Positions 33,956-47,165 are shown, counted from the stretch's first letter. The stretch is 64,000 bases of DNA from Valencia hispanica (GCA_963556495.2 OY747722.1:26177501-26241500); one strand, 5' to 3'. Made by a program: numbers and translations. The notes: generated by a model not told the origin, from the sequence alone.

Positions 33956-35414
33956 ATAGATCTTTTTTGTCATTGTTACAAGAAGAGTTAATCAGCTCTC
34001 TGTATAGCAGTATATTTCAAAGAAGGTAAAAAAATATTTACACAAAAAAATATAAAAAATACACAGAATACTCTAAAGAATGGTTACAGCATGAACGGTG
34101 CTGGATTGTTTGAAATGTTTTAGCCCTAAGAAACACTGAAAGGAACAGAAGTTTTTAGAGATCTGACCACAAACTGTTTGGGGGCTGACGCACACAGTTT
34201 TATCAACACAGACAAGCATACTTGTGATTTAGCTTGCAATTATTCCATTGAGGGTGTTCAGGAAATACATTATTGTTTTACATCACAATTCTCTTTTTTT
34301 ATGTCTTCCGGTCTCTGTCCTACTAATAACCCTTTAGAATGTGTAAATGTGAGTTATGCCCTGTCTACTTAGCATATAACTTAACATATCATCTTCCAGT
34401 AACATCTGTCCTCATAAACTTCTTCCTTTCCCCTTTCTGCCCTTTGACCTTGAGCAGGGCAATATGGCTCTAGCAGATTTCTACTCTTCACCTGCTCTAG
34501 ACTGGCAGCTTAATGTGCAGTCAATTACAGACCTTACTAACTTCAGCAGAATTTACTATGGAATTACCAAAGTGGCCACATCCTCATAGCTCATCGTCTT
34601 ACCAGTAATTCTGTGCTGGATTTGTTAGCTCTGCGTGTGCGATAAGGATTTAACAAGGTTGATAAAGCATCTGCAGGACTTCATACTTACTACATACTTC
34701 ATACTACAAGTGATCAAAGGACCGGCTCCGATTAGTCACAAGGAGCAGACTTCCTCACAATGCAGTACACCCAGTGTCTCTATACATCTGACAAGCAGGC
34801 TTTTTCATTTTGGGGATCTGTGCCCTATTAAAACACCGCTGCAGTGGAATCAACACTGATAACAAGGCAATGGCCTTTACAGATGCATCCCTGCATCTAA
34901 AACACTTTTTATTTTGGTTTGTTAATGGTGTACCGAGGAATCAGGTTACATGCTCCCAAACATACATGACATACAGGATGTGGCACCCTGTCATAAGCCA
35001 TCGGTGGTGTGTGGTGCAGTGTTGATTAAGGGCTCGGACGCCTGCTGTCCACACGTTTTATGACTCCAGCTGGAAGTACCAAAAAACAAACTGCTTTTCT
35101 ATAGAGCCGGAGACACAATCACAAGTAGTTTTTAGAATTATCTCCTTTTTTTCTGTTCAATATGTTTCAACTCAGTTATTCCATAAAACATTTTGAATTA
35201 AAACCGAGAGCTGCCCCTATGCGGCTGCAGCTCCCAGGAATCTATCATTTGGCCCGGAAAGTATTGTTGAAAGATTCAATATGCTGATAGTCCAGAAGCA
35301 ATTGCTTCACAGAAACACTTTGTAATAAAGTGAGAACAGCTCAAAACACAGACAAAGTTTAAACAGGGCTGATTCAGTAAAAGATGAATGAACAACAGAC
35401 ATATATTGTAATTA
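33956..35414. other. Non-coding stretch
   Basis: No gene supported. A short AT-rich patch at 33960-34080 resembles other repeat ends (cattgttacaagaagagtta) but is unassigned. Confidence 0.35.
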
Positions 35415-36125
35415 CTAAAATTTCTTGTAGTTAGTCCATAGGTGGGTCGTGTACAGTGGTGTACAATAAGTTATCATTACCTGATCAGAACAAGACCCAA
35501 ACTTACATGCGTGTGTAATTGACTGAGCATATAACATGAGACACTTTCTATACATGTGGTCCTCATCTGTCATGTCCTCTGTTATAATGTAACCAAGATA
35601 TTTTACTTTCTTTGGTAACACTAACCCCAGCGTTTGACAGATGAAAATCTGGAAGCTTCATTTGTTTGTCCTCCTTCGCCCAGCAAACCAAGCGCACTTT
35701 TAACTACTTTATACACAATATTATGTTCTACCTCATAATCAGAACTTACAGCATATCTAATAACTGCTGAAAACCAGTGGTACTCAGACTTACAACCACC
35801 AAGTCATCTGCATACATCAGATGATTTATCACAATGCCACCAGCCACACTACCAGTCCTACAGGCTTTTAACTTAATTGATAAGTCATCCATCTACAGAA
35901 GTTGAAAAGAACAGGTCATAGGATGCCTCCTTGTCTGACCCCATTATCGACCTTAAATTGTGTTAAAATACTGTTTCCCCATTTGATCTGTAACATTTGC
36001 TGATCATATCAATACACCAAGATGCACACAATATATCTTGGAGCACCTCTGTTCAACAATTTAATGAATAATTTCCCAATGGTTTACTCTAACAAATGCC
36101 TTGGATGCATCTATAAAAAACATAG
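35415..36125 (-). mobile_element. LINE reverse-transcriptase relic (non-L2, non-L1 clade)
   Basis: Read on the minus strand from 36125: MFFIDASKAFVRVNHWEIIH (RT motif A), then a broken VRQGGI-like motif B, SIKLKACRTGSVAGGIVINH and the catalytic LMYADDLVVVSLS (motif C). After a frameshift the 35415-35621 frame continues with KVKYLGYIITEDMTDEDHMY and CTPLYTTHLWTNYKK. Order and spacing are those of a non-LTR RT. The clade may be I/Nimb-like, but I am not sure. Several stops; inactive. Confidence 0.75.
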
Positions 36126-36129
36126 ATAC

Positions 36130-36375
36130 ACATAGATGAACAATTCACAGGTGTGGTAGTTACCATACAAGAAGCAGGTGTGGCAATGACTAAAACAGGT
36201 GTGGTAGTACTAAAAAAACAGACAGATGTGTTGATCCACCAACAAAAAATAGGTGTGGTGATTACTTAGCCAAACACATTTAAGGAAATGAAGTGATGTG
36301 ATTACTATGAAAAACAGGGCTGATAATAAGTAAACAAAAAACAGGCATGGGGAATATCAAACAAAAGCTAGGTAT
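36130..36375. repeat. Degenerate minisatellite with caggtgtggtagt core
   Basis: Variants of aacaggtgtggtagtnactaaa recur about eight times at irregular 25-40 bp spacing (for example 36149, 36176, 36206, 36250), then decay into acagggctgataata and acaggcatgggg. The array directly abuts the LINE relic at 35415-36125. Confidence 0.65.
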
Positions 36376-38450
36376 GTTGGTAAGATAAATCCAGTTGCCG
36401 GGCACAGACAACAGGACCAAATGATAAAATGCAAGTACGACATACACTTTTAATTTGAATATGGCATTTTAATAACTGCACGGTATTCGTTTTCTTATGT
36501 TTTGAATTTTCTTGTTGATCATATTTTCTTGTTTTTATGTTTTCTACCTTAGTTTGAACATACATGCCTCCATTTACCTTTAACTTGCTGCTGGTACACC
36601 TGAAATTCCCCACTGTAGAACACTAAAGGATATTTTTATTCTTACATTCTACATGAAATGTTGATATGAAACGTAAAAACAAAACCAAATAGCCTTTGGT
36701 TCAGTTTAGATTATTTTACCTAATTTTTTAGAAAGTTAATTAAACCAAATGTGAAATCGCATAAGTCAAGATCATGGAAATTAGATTAAGAAAGCAGAAA
36801 ACAATAAAAACAAGTAAAAACCTGAATAGTATGACTTGTGTAAGATTGTATTATTTCAGATTTGTCAGGTAAAGTTAAGATAAAAGCTAAGCTAAGCTTT
36901 TTTTCTCTTTTGGTATTTTCAGCATATCCCACCAAGAAATTAAATGCGTTAAAAAAATCTGTTCATTTCTTCTCATGTTTATACATGCCCCTGTCTAGAT
37001 TGACTCAAAAAGTAGTTTATGAATTTGCAGAAATAAGAAACAGTTGAAGAGCTTTGGCATTTGAATGTCAGTAACCTGAATGTTAGGTATTTAAAGCAGC
37101 CCAACCAGAGTGTTGAACCTACTGTGGAAAGCTTAGTCGTTTTTTCACTATGATTAAGCAAATATGCTGAGAATTTCTTTCTTAAAAAATAAATACATTT
37201 ACATTATGTATGCAGGTTTTTAAAACACACCATTATGCTATAGGTTTAGTGGAACTGTGCCTATGAAGTCCAACAAAAGATAGGTGGAGCAACAAAAATT
37301 GAATTAATACCATAATGATCATGCCTCACTCTGATCTGCTTGGATAAAGGTGAAATAGATGGAACATTTATTTAGAAGAGTAACTAAATTGACCTTTTTT
37401 AGCAGGACCCCCTAAAGATGCTTTTATAACTTGACCCCTGCTGTCTTACAACAAGAACCAAGTGAAGAAAATAGCCGAGGGGGATGTTAACTCTTATCTA
37501 TGATGTGTAAAGCTCTTATCCATGACTGCTAGTAAAATTCAATAGCATGTGCTCTGCTTATGCTACAGCCTAAACCTACCCTGTTTCCGTTGCTTTTTCC
37601 TTCTCCTCTCTTCCCGTCTAATGCTGCAAGCTCTCACGCTATAAACTATCAGAAATGCCTAGCTGGTATTGATGAATAGAGACAGCTGCAGTGGAAGTAC
37701 AAAACATTAACACACACATACTCATCTTCATGGAGGGTGTAACTGGAGCCAGGCGCAGATTAACAACTTTACTTCCCAATTAGCCGGCTCAGTAGGACAG
37801 GAAATGGCTTTGACTGGCCTTCTGCTTTCTTTCTTCTCAGTGTACGTGTGCGTCGGCTCTGTCTGATCTCATTCTGAAGTATTTACAGCTGCTCCCAGAC
37901 AGCAGCCTGGTGGCCTGTGGTTGTCACATGTTGCTTTTTCTCTTTGTTCATAAAAAAAAAAACTCTTTCATCAATGGATGAAGGTCTGAAACCTCAGTGG
38001 CGAGTTGGAAGTGCGTCGGAGCCTGTGACGGACACAACCACATGTTACCTTAGAAGAAAAGAAGTACAGTGAAGTATTCTCGTTGCAAATGTGTTGTTTC
38101 ACAACAGGCAATCACATACCCTTTGTGTGCCTGTAATAGAAACAGAAAATTAAATTGTGAAACACTAGTTATACCACTAGTATTAAACTCAATTCTGTGT
38201 AGCATCAAACCCCAGCAAATGTCCTCTGATTAAAACATTGTATAAAGACACAAAAAAAGGAATTTATATCCGATTTAACAGAATCCAATGTCATGCAAGT
38301 TCAATTTATATCAATCTAGTTCATTGAAATACTAATCTGTCATACAGGCAGATTCAGATAAATTTATTTACAATCCAATTCAGACCAGTTTGAATACAAA
38401 ACACTCATGTAAGTAAACCATGCAGATTGCATCAAGACATTGCTATTACA
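36376..38450. other. Non-coding stretch
   Basis: No gene or repeat family recognised. AT-rich, with scattered short open frames and no shared motif. Confidence 0.35.
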
Positions 38451-38454
38451 GCAA

Positions 38455-39290
38455 TTTCTCAACCTAAGCACAAACAAAGAACCAATTGGGTACTGTCTAT
38501 AGAAAAGAAAAACAAAGAAAGCACCTAGGTAATGCAGCAATAGCTCTCTCAATTATGCCATGCAATACAAATGGACACCGCTTAACATAGAAGCATTGAA
38601 ACATGGGTACTCTCTATAGGAAATAAAACCAAAGACTACAAGGAGGAGTTAATGTCAACAATTAATCCATCAGTGGTTCTATCAAGGAAAGACCTACAGC
38701 TATACATACGAGCACTGAACCCGGGAGTACTTTTTTGCAATTGGAAAACAGAGAAGACTCCAATAACTCAATTTTTGAAAGAGACATTGCTAAACACAGA
38801 AGTACTGAACAAGGTGTTCTTTAGGTGGAAAATCAAAGAGAAAAAGCTAGCTAGTTGTGGGAATATGACTCCAAGAAAGAGACCGGGCTGAATGCAGAAG
38901 CACTGAAACAGAAGTCCTTTTGATTGAACACACATTAGAAAGAGTTGCCAAAGTTAACGGCAGAAGGGTAATAGCTTCAAAAACTTTTCTGGAAAAAAAC
39001 ACAGCTAAACACAGTCAGTCGTGCTTTCTATGGGGTAAAAGTAAGAAAAGATATAGTTAATTCCAATAGTAGCTTCATCAATGACTGCCACCAGCAAAGA
39101 CACAGGTAAATGCAAAAACACAGAACCATTTGTACTTTCTAGACAGAAAAAGAGAATGGTCAAAGCTAATTGTAGCAATAGCCGTGCCGACTTGTTTCAA
39201 AAAACTCACAGCTACACAGAACTTAAAACAGAAGCACTGGGCAAGGTCTACTTTCCAGCAAGGTAGGCTAATACAAAGTTAAAGACTATA
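38455..39290. repeat. Decayed tandem array, unit about 100-118 bp
   Basis: A phrase close to agctaaacacagaagcactgaa, followed by tactttctatagg and an aaaacaaagactagcta-like tail, recurs at about 38463, 38578, 38697, 38788, 38887, 39003, 39104 and 39215. Spacing is 90-119 bp. Units share perhaps 60-70 percent identity by eye with many indels. No coding content. Confidence 0.65.
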
Positions 39291-40388
39291 ATAATTACAA
39301 ATAATGAATGGAGAGTAGCAGGAGAAAGTTGAAATTTGTAAGTCCTCATGCAGCTTATATCTATACGTAAAACATTAATATCTCTGGACACTAAGTCGTT
39401 TTCACCAAAATATTTTTAAGGAGAGTTTATATCCTATTTTGAGAATTAGACAGGTTGTCTAACTCACAGACAAAAACTGGGAGCTGGACCATGTTAACTG
39501 AAAGAGCTGCATCCTATTCGACTTTCAGAACCTCTAGGAACCTACAGTTTGAGAGGGAAGTGTGTCGGAACATCGTGCTCACACGGAACAATCCGGGTGG
39601 GACATGATATACAGAGCTTTATATGGGAGAAGTATTGTAAATTTTCTTGTGAACAGTTACAGACCATCACCCTGGAGCAGACCTGAATACACAACAGCCC
39701 TCAGAGTCATTTGGCCTGAGGTTTTTTCTTTTGTTTTTTGCTATGACGAGCCAAAATTGCAGAAAAGGGTTTCATTTGGTGTGTTTACATGGGTAATTAG
39801 AATACCATGTATACAATGCTTGCTTGTTAAAGTAGGACCTGTTAGGACGTGAGCTTTATTCAGCCTTTTTAAAAGGATATGTAATTATAACTGTGTTTTT
39901 TTGCTTTCAAAGTCAGATTGTAAAGTGAATTAGGCAAGCCATATTGCATGTGGATAGCCATGTCCATGGAGACTGACATCCAAGTATAATGTGATACAGT
40001 CTGTTTTTATAAGTATTTGTAAGCTATACAAACTAAAGTTTTTTTACCTGGGTTTGTCCACAGAATGCCTTATTCACTGTGAGGTTTATGCTATCATACT
40101 GGGCATATATGTTGAGGCACTGGAAACAGCGTGCTTAGGGTTAGCAAAAATTTTATTTTGCTTTATAACAGTCACTCGCACAAGACTTTTGAAGACTCCG
40201 TTTTGCCAGTATTTCACATTCATCATGAATACCATGTGCAGTGGAAGGAAGTGTTCAAATAAAATTATTTTTGCTGTTACCTGCCAGCACTGATGGTACC
40301 AATATAAATTCCAGAGCAGTTCTTGTTATGAGTACCACCTTAGTAAATGCTATGGTTTCTAAGTACCAGCTTGAGGGCAGATATTTTA
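39291..40388. other. Non-coding stretch
   Basis: Nothing recognised. Open frames such as 39562-39852 and 39991-40293 show no domain. Confidence 0.35.
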
Positions 40389-40464
40389 AAGTATTGACCC
40401 CCCCCCTATTTCATAAGTGTTGACCCCCCCCATAATGTAAGTGTTGACCCCCGCCTATTTCCAT
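40389..40464. repeat. Three-copy short repeat with C-runs
   Basis: aagtgttgacccccc with a variable tail occurs three times (about 40389, 40415 and 40439), unit about 25 bp. Confidence 0.75.
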
Positions 40465-41219
40465 ACATCCATTATCTTTACCGTACCCATATCGTGCCAT
40501 TGTCTTATGGACCTACAACTGAAGGGGGGCAAGGAACGGTTTAGTACGGGTCGGTTGTGTGGGTTGCTTTAACAAGGAAAACAGAAAAAAATAACATACC
40601 AAACCGCATTGACCCGTGCCGTACTGCTGAAAGAAAACGAGGTAAAAGAGATTGTCGTCTGCTTTTATTTATGCTGGGATGTCTAGAAATTTCTTCTGAC
40701 TTCAATATTTTGTTTTTGAGACGAGAATCAATACACTTTAAGAACTTATTATTGGGCTGTTTCTTCCTATTTGTCCATAACCAGTAAAGAGATTTTCCTT
40801 GTAAATGATAGATACCAACATTTCAACTAAAGGCAATCCAAGTTCATACCTCCAATGGTCAATGGATCTATGGTCCTTTCCACGAGTACGTTTGCAGTGC
40901 TGTGGTACTTGTACATTTTGGCTTTCTTCTAGCTGTATATGTGTGCATTTTAGTGTCAAATGAAACACTTTTAGTCGTCCTTGATCATTTTGTTTAAGCC
41001 CTTTGAGAAATTCAAAGGCTTTGGAAACTAAATGGCAGAGAAGTTTGAATACATGTTCATCAGGTTAGATTTTTGTTGAAATATAAATTATTTACCTTCA
41101 AGATCCCATGTGCTGCCAATGCAAGTGGTGAATAACCAACCGCCTCACATTCTGTTTAATGGCTATAAAAGTAGTGCTACTCTGTGACATGATGGTTTAC
41201 ATGTACCCCTCACGGCTAG
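40465..41219. other. Non-coding stretch
   Basis: No gene supported; nothing recognised. Confidence 0.35.
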
Positions 41220-41330
41220 AAGTTTGTATGTTCTCTCTGTTGCCTGCATGGGTTTTCTCTGGGCACTTCAGTTTCCTCTCACAATCCAGAAACATGCAGG
41301 TTGGGTTAATTGATTGCAGTAAATCATCCT
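41220..41330. repeat. Dispersed repeat with gttttctctgggcacttcag
   Basis: gtatgttctctctgttgcct, then gcatgggttttctctgggca, cagtttcctctcacaatcca and gaaacatgcaggttgggtta form a phrase repeated widely in fish DNA. Its reverse complement is the GC-rich core of the tandem repeat at 2700-3165. Family not settled. Confidence 0.6.
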
Positions 41331-42894
41331 CCGAGTGTTCGTGCGTGTCTTCATGTTGCCCTGGCGACATGTCCATATTCTTTTTCCATCTACACACATC
41401 ATAATGGAAATATAGGTAATGGCAACTGTAATTGGGGTGGTGGGGTGGAATGGTTGCTAAGGAAGGGTCTGGAAACAAGAAAAGAATACACACCACAACT
41501 TTACCCGTGTCATTTCCAGCAATAATTAAAAAGAAAATACATTTACTCTGCTGCCACCATTTTGAAAGCTCCTCCAAACAAGACAATCAAAGCAGTTCCT
41601 ACTGCTACAACAACCTGATAAATTTATTTGAAGGAATGTTTAATACGAAGTACCTGGCAATGTCAACCCTAACCCCATTACCATGATTTGAGGAAACAAA
41701 TTGCTGCTTTGAGCTGAGCAATTTCAAAAGAAATGTACCCTCGATACCTGCTGGGCTGTGTAGTTTTAAATCTCTGCTTTGCTTTGATCATTAATCAAAC
41801 AAAAATGGAATGAAGGAGCCTTGAAACGTCAGTGTGGTTATTTGCACCGAAGCATTTTGGTTGGCTCCAACTTATCTGCTGACAGAGTCACCAGTAGATT
41901 TGCACCTCAATTGAACATATTCATGATATAAACACTAAGAACCAACCAGGTTTAACCAATGTGTAAGCGCCTGAGCTAGAGCTTGGAAGGGGCTTTAATC
42001 ACGTAGCTCTTCCCATGGTGCTTCTTTCCCCGTTTTGTTCCTCTCTTCCCGACGGGTATTCTCTTACCTCCCGAGGATCCCAGCCACCCCAGTGCTGTCT
42101 GCATGACAGCGCTCAGTCTTCCTCCCGTTGGGTTGCCATAGAAACCGACGACCGTGGAAAAGTACCAGAGAGTGGATAGTCTGGGAAAAGGACAGCAATG
42201 GTCGAGTGCGAGACAGGCTGGCTGGATTAATATTCTAAGATCATTAATACATTTGTCACTGGTAAACATATTATATGTCATTATCAACGGATGCTGTTGT
42301 GCTTAAAGGGTACATTGCATCACTTTTACAACTTTTGCTTTTCAACTGTGTTAGATATGTTAAGAACATGTATGAAGGGATGTGAGCTGTCAAGCAGACC
42401 AGCAGTGGGCATGTTAATGATTATTTTAGCTAGAAGCTGTCCAAGGACTGCATCAGGGGGCAATACTGGTGGCATTTATAGAGTAACAATCCATTACAGG
42501 CAGGTCTTACAGCTTCTGATGGCAGACGGAGAGTAAACATCACCAGGGATGTTGAGATGTCACAGTGGCCTGATGTTACAGCCAGTAGCTAGAGAGGGCA
42601 TCCAAACATGTTTTACTCCACTGGTAAAGACGTTCAGCTTGAATGAAGGAAAGTCAATGATTCAATGCAACCTGCTGGGCTTCCTGTGATAGATAATGTT
42701 TACCAATGAAAATTATTAGCTGAATAGGACTACATTGTACTGTAAAAAAGGAGTCGCCCCCCCCCCCTCCCCACTTATCCAGTTCCTTGTAAAATAAGAA
42801 CTGTGATTCATTGTCAAATAAGAACTACACCGCTTTTATCCTGCCAGGCTTTAAAAATAACTGAAATAGAACATGTCTGACAACATGAACTAGG
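41331..42894. other. Non-coding stretch
   Basis: No gene supported. 41990-42290 is less AT-rich with an open frame on the minus strand (41976-42287) lacking any motif I recognise. Confidence 0.35.
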
Positions 42895-43400
42895 CTAAAG
42901 AACAGCAATCTGAAGTAATCTAAGAACAGGTGAGAAAGTAATCTATGAGTGTGGAAAAGGTCACGAAACCATTTCTAAGGCTTTGGAGCTCCAGCATACC
43001 ACAGTGAGAGCCATTATCCACAAATAGAAAAAAAAACACACAAAAAAAACATAACAGTGAACCTTCATTGGAGTGGACAGCGTGCTCCAGGACGGCATTG
43101 ATGACTCAACCCAGAACCTACATCTAAAGCTCGGCGGGCCTTACTTGCCTCAGTTAAGGTCAGACTTCATTATTCAACAATAATAAAATGAGACTTAAAT
43201 GGCATCCCTGGGAGAATTCCAAGTAGAAAAACCACCCCTGATCAAAATCAATACAAAGATTTTGGGGGAGGGAGGGGTTGTAAAACAAAAAAGAAAAAGT
43301 TTAGCCTCTTGATGATCCAAAATATATTTTAATCAGTGAACCAATGGGAGAATTCTGGTTAGCATCATAATACATCTAGCATGAAACTAACATCCATCTG
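42895..43400 (+). mobile_element. Tc1-like transposase relic
   Basis: Broken frames give GHETISKALELQHTTVRAII (helix-turn-helix region), TVN-HWSGQRAPGR, KARRALLASVKVRLHYSTI and MRLKWHPWENSK, then LDDPKYIL further on. This follows the order of the N-terminal half of a Tc1 transposase of a different subfamily from the 23528-25123 element. Terminal repeats not found. Confidence 0.75.
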
Positions 43401-43934
43401 TCCAAGCATTGTCTTCTGCCTGTCAGAGATTAGGTTGCGTGGATAACAGGTCCAGGAGGACTGGGGCTGTCCAATTACATGAGCAACAGCTTGCCGTAAA
43501 CATGGGTAATTTTCCCATTGGTGCTTTCGCTGACAAACAGTAGGAAGACAAAGTGCTGACTGTAGTTTAAAAGGCTGTGTCAGGAAGAAAACTGGTGTAT
43601 TCCCCTCAAAGTGGAACTGTTGCTTTGACTAGAGTAGCAGCTTGATACAAGCTCATGTGCCATGAGAAATGAATAAACCTGTTATGTCGACATTCACAGC
43701 TAGGAGGTTTAGACTTGGAGCATGAAAGCCTTGGCAACATGACAGAGACCCTCAGCGTATTCTCACTTTTCTGCAGTTATCCTGCCCCTGCAGGCAGCCG
43801 CTTCTGAGGTAGGACGTACATCTGAAGCTTTTTGTAGCCTGCAAATCCGTAATTAGGGAAGATGTTTCATCAGAGGCAGAGCAGTACGCAAATGTCTGAG
43901 CAGACTTATGTAAATATCCAAGTGTACTGACATA
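43401..43934. other. Non-coding stretch
   Basis: Nothing recognised between two Tc1 relics. Confidence 0.35.
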
Positions 43935-45575
43935 CAGTGACTTGCACAAGTATTCATATCTCTAACTTTTTCACATTTGTCACATTACCTCCATAAACTT
44001 CAATGTACTTTATGAGAGTTTTCCCTGATAGAACAACACAAACACACACATAATTGTGAGATTGACGTTAGTAAAATTATAATTTTTCACAAATAAAAAT
44101 CTAGAAAATGGTGGCATGCATCAAGGATGGATGACAAGAACTTTTTAGCACTTTATTTTGTAGTATTTAATGCAATAATTATAAAGGTAACAAAATAATT
44201 TAAATAAAGTAATCTGTTCTGGTAACAAATTCATGACATAAATACACATCATCAAATTAACATTGAATAAAAATTAAACACAAAAACAAAATGAAGGTTT
44301 CAAGGTGGCCTAGTCAAAGCCTCGACTAGACCACCCTAAAACCGCCTGGACCAGCTATTTCATTATTAAATCGGTTAATTCAATATAGCACTTATATAAG
44401 GTAGTGCAATTTTATTGCTAAACAGTTTTGATGGTGTTATGGAACAAACAGCGGGGGGATTGTAAAAGAGGCAAATTTTAATCACACTTGTTTTCCCAAT
44501 AGAAAAAGGTAACGACAATAAACAATACAATAATTGGCCATCCCTAGCATTTGTAATTTAGCTCCCCTGAGGAAGTGAACCACCTTTCAGCGCAGTTACA
44601 TCTGCTAGTGTCTAAGAGCTTTGCACATCAAGGGAAATGTTTAATACTTCTCTGCAGAACAGCATAAGCTCTACCTCTGAGCATACATTTTTACGCCTTA
44701 ACACAGACTCCCAACTAGATTTGGACTTTGAGCTGGCTTGTTTGCAATATGGGCAAAATTCAGCTGCGAGGCTTCTTACCCACGTCACTAGGAGAGTACA
44801 TATCACATCTATTCTTAAGTCTTTACATTGGCTCCCTGTTGTTTTTAGGGTGATTTTTTTTTTTTTTTATGGCATTCAGAGGCCTTCGTGGACAGGCTCC
44901 TAAATATATTGCTGGCCTGAACCAGTTCCAAGTTTCTGTTCACAGTCAAAGGTAATCAGGTCAGAACCTGCTGCTGGTTCCTTGAACACGCTACAAGACC
45001 CGAGAAGACAGATGCTTTACAGAGGTAGCTCCTCGTCTCTGGAATGAACCTCCCCTGTCTCTGCGTTCCCTGGACTCTGTCAAATCCTTTAAAAAACACC
45101 TTAAGACTATTAGCTTCCCCATTAAGTTAATGGGGAAGATAATTCGTTTATGGCATTAACTGATTGGACCTCTGCAGCTCCTTTTAAAGTTACCATGGGC
45201 CTCTTGGTTGCTTCACCTAGACCTGTCAGTTCAGGTGCACTGCCGTGTCTTGGTAGGTTTGCAGTTGTTGCATCTTCTTTCCATCTTCAAATGATGGACA
45301 GCTTGGGTTCATGTTTTATTACCTAACCCTGCTTTCCTTGGTCTTCATGAAGCTGATGTTTTTTAATAAATCCATGAGGCCTTCACTATATAGCTGGATT
45401 TTTAAATCACACACACAATTGGATTCTACGTACATTAGAGGGCTTGCTTTTCCACTTCATTTTATTTAGTTTTAACAGAGTAAAAAGGGCCAAATATAAA
45501 TGCACAGCCTTTTTTCAAATAAAATCATTTAAAGTTTGTGGGTGTAACATGACAAAATATGAAAAGGGTCCAGAT
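43935..45575 (-). mobile_element. Old Tc1 element with a LINE fragment inside
   Basis: The left end TA-CAGTGACTTGCACAAGTATT is Tc1-like. The right side (taaaaagggccaaatataaa, tgacaaaatatgaaaagggt) is a decayed right TIR. On the minus strand, 45360-45170 carries the N-terminal transposase text (with agttaccatgggcctcttgg and tcaggtgcactgccgtgtct), and 44740-44580 carries C-terminal text (aactagatttggactttgag). The middle is replaced by an L2-like fragment. No open frame survives. The right boundary is approximate. Confidence 0.7.
44742..45165 (+). mobile_element. L2-like LINE fragment nested in the Tc1 relic
   Basis: Plus-strand text reads NSAARLLTHVTRRVHITSIL KSLHWLPVVFRV, then a T-run near 44855, then QAPKYIAGL, and at about 45030 (ctcctcgtctctggaatgaa) LWNEPPLSLR with FKKHLKT. 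This is the L2-group region downstream of the RT core. It has replaced the middle of the surrounding transposase gene. No tail repeat identified. Confidence 0.7.
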
Positions 45576-46819
45576 TTAGGACGGTATTTTACTGCTTTTT
45601 AGCATTAGCTTTAGCAGCAAGGCACATAGATCTGCTAATTAAAAACAGCCAATTCTTTTATTGAATGAGCTACCTAATAGACAAGAAATGATCAAACTTG
45701 ACTTGTGTACGCTCATTTCTTTGTAATATCTGGGCCAGATTTCAGATTTAAACAAAGATGTTAGACAGCTGCTAGATTCTACAAAGTCCCTCCTAATAAT
45801 CCATCGATACTAATTGTAGGGAAACTCTTATTGGCTTCTCAAAACCTATTTATTTTTAAGCAACTACGCAACTCTATTTAGGGCATCTTCAGAGGGATTT
45901 GGTCATCAATAATAAATGGTTGGCCCTGTTTGAGAGTGCGCCGCTTTTAATTTTGATCACACTCTTGCAGTCAGGAGTGCAGTTCTTGAGCTCCGTTTGC
46001 TATGTCTGATGTAACTTAGTTGTCCTATTTTTGGGGTCTTTATTTTACACTTCTGTTATCACCACAAGACATATTTAAATGCTCCCAGCAGCAGTTTGAA
46101 AGCAGGAGATGGTGATGCAACGATTTGGAATAATTCTGCATCAAGTTTTTGAGATCCGTTTACATGAGTTTAATGATCTTGCGTAGCTCGCAGAACTTTT
46201 TTCTTCTTCTTTTTTTTTTACGTTGAAAGATGTACAGAAAAAAAAACTTGGGATAATAAATTATACATTCAGGATATTTCTGCCAACTGCACCACAGGCT
46301 GCAAGCTTAGTATCTTCGGGTCTCAAATGTTTCACATTGTGACCAAGATAATTCCGCCTTCCGCCGTCATTGCTGTTTAGATAGGTTGCAGTGTGCTGGA
46401 GTGTTAAGAGTTAAATCCTCAATTTAGTTTGAAACAGCCTAAATAATGTTTCTGTCACAGATTCTGGAACGCTAATGATGCAGATCTGTGCATCTGACTG
46501 ATTTAGGCCAAATGTGCTGTTATTCAGGTTCAGGAATGCTGTGACAATTTCATACCTGAAAATGTATTTTCTTTGCTCAGTTGGTTCAGACTAGAAATGA
46601 ACTTACTTTACAATAACAGGCATGGGAAAGTGTGAGATATCCTTGAGGTAAATTTCCACTTTAAAAAACTCAAGTTGTGACAGTTTGGCTGATTAGTAAT
46701 AAAATATTTCAGTTGTAATAGTGCTACTAAAACATTCATGTTTCTTCGGGTTTTGTTTGAAATAGGAAATTATAACAGACTGTAATTTGTTACTCAAAGT
46801 ATTTGTTCCTTTTCTTGAC
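45576..46819. other. Non-coding stretch
   Basis: No gene supported; nothing recognised. Confidence 0.35.
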
Positions 46820-47165
46820 AGGACCTTAAGGCATAGTCGAGGAAGCTCAGGGTCCCACCTCTGCATTTTTCAGATGATGTGATTAGCATGGCATCAAGCC
46901 ACGACCTTCAGTTCTCACAGGAGCAGTTCGCAGCCATGATTGGTGACCGGGATGAGAATCTGAGGCAATGGCTCTCAATCAGAAAAAGGTGGATTGCTTT
47001 CTCCTCAGTCTCTGCCTCAAGCGGTCGAAGTTAAAGTATCGTGGCATCTCGTTCTTGAGAGATAGACAGACGAAACGGGAGATGGAAAAAGAGATTGGGT
47101 CCTCGTCTGCAGAAATGTGGGCACCAATCTGGCCTGTTGCAGTGAGAAAAGGGCTGATCCTCACC
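46820..47165 (+). mobile_element. RTE/Rex3-like LINE relic
   Basis: Broken frames read ASSHDLQFSQEQFAA, then LNQKKVDCFLLS, LKYRGISFL, EMEKEIGSSSAEMWA and VAVRKGLILTY. They correspond in order to the segment DLQLSLEQFAAE / NRKKVDCFL / FKYLGVLFTS / EREIDRRIGASSAVM of an abundant fish LINE whose C-terminal part is also seen at 30300-30700. At least two frame changes. Confidence 0.75.

Noticed and set aside
41197..41586. 129-codon minus-strand frame
   Set aside because: Overlaps a dispersed repeat and plus-strand frames of equal length; no motif recognised.
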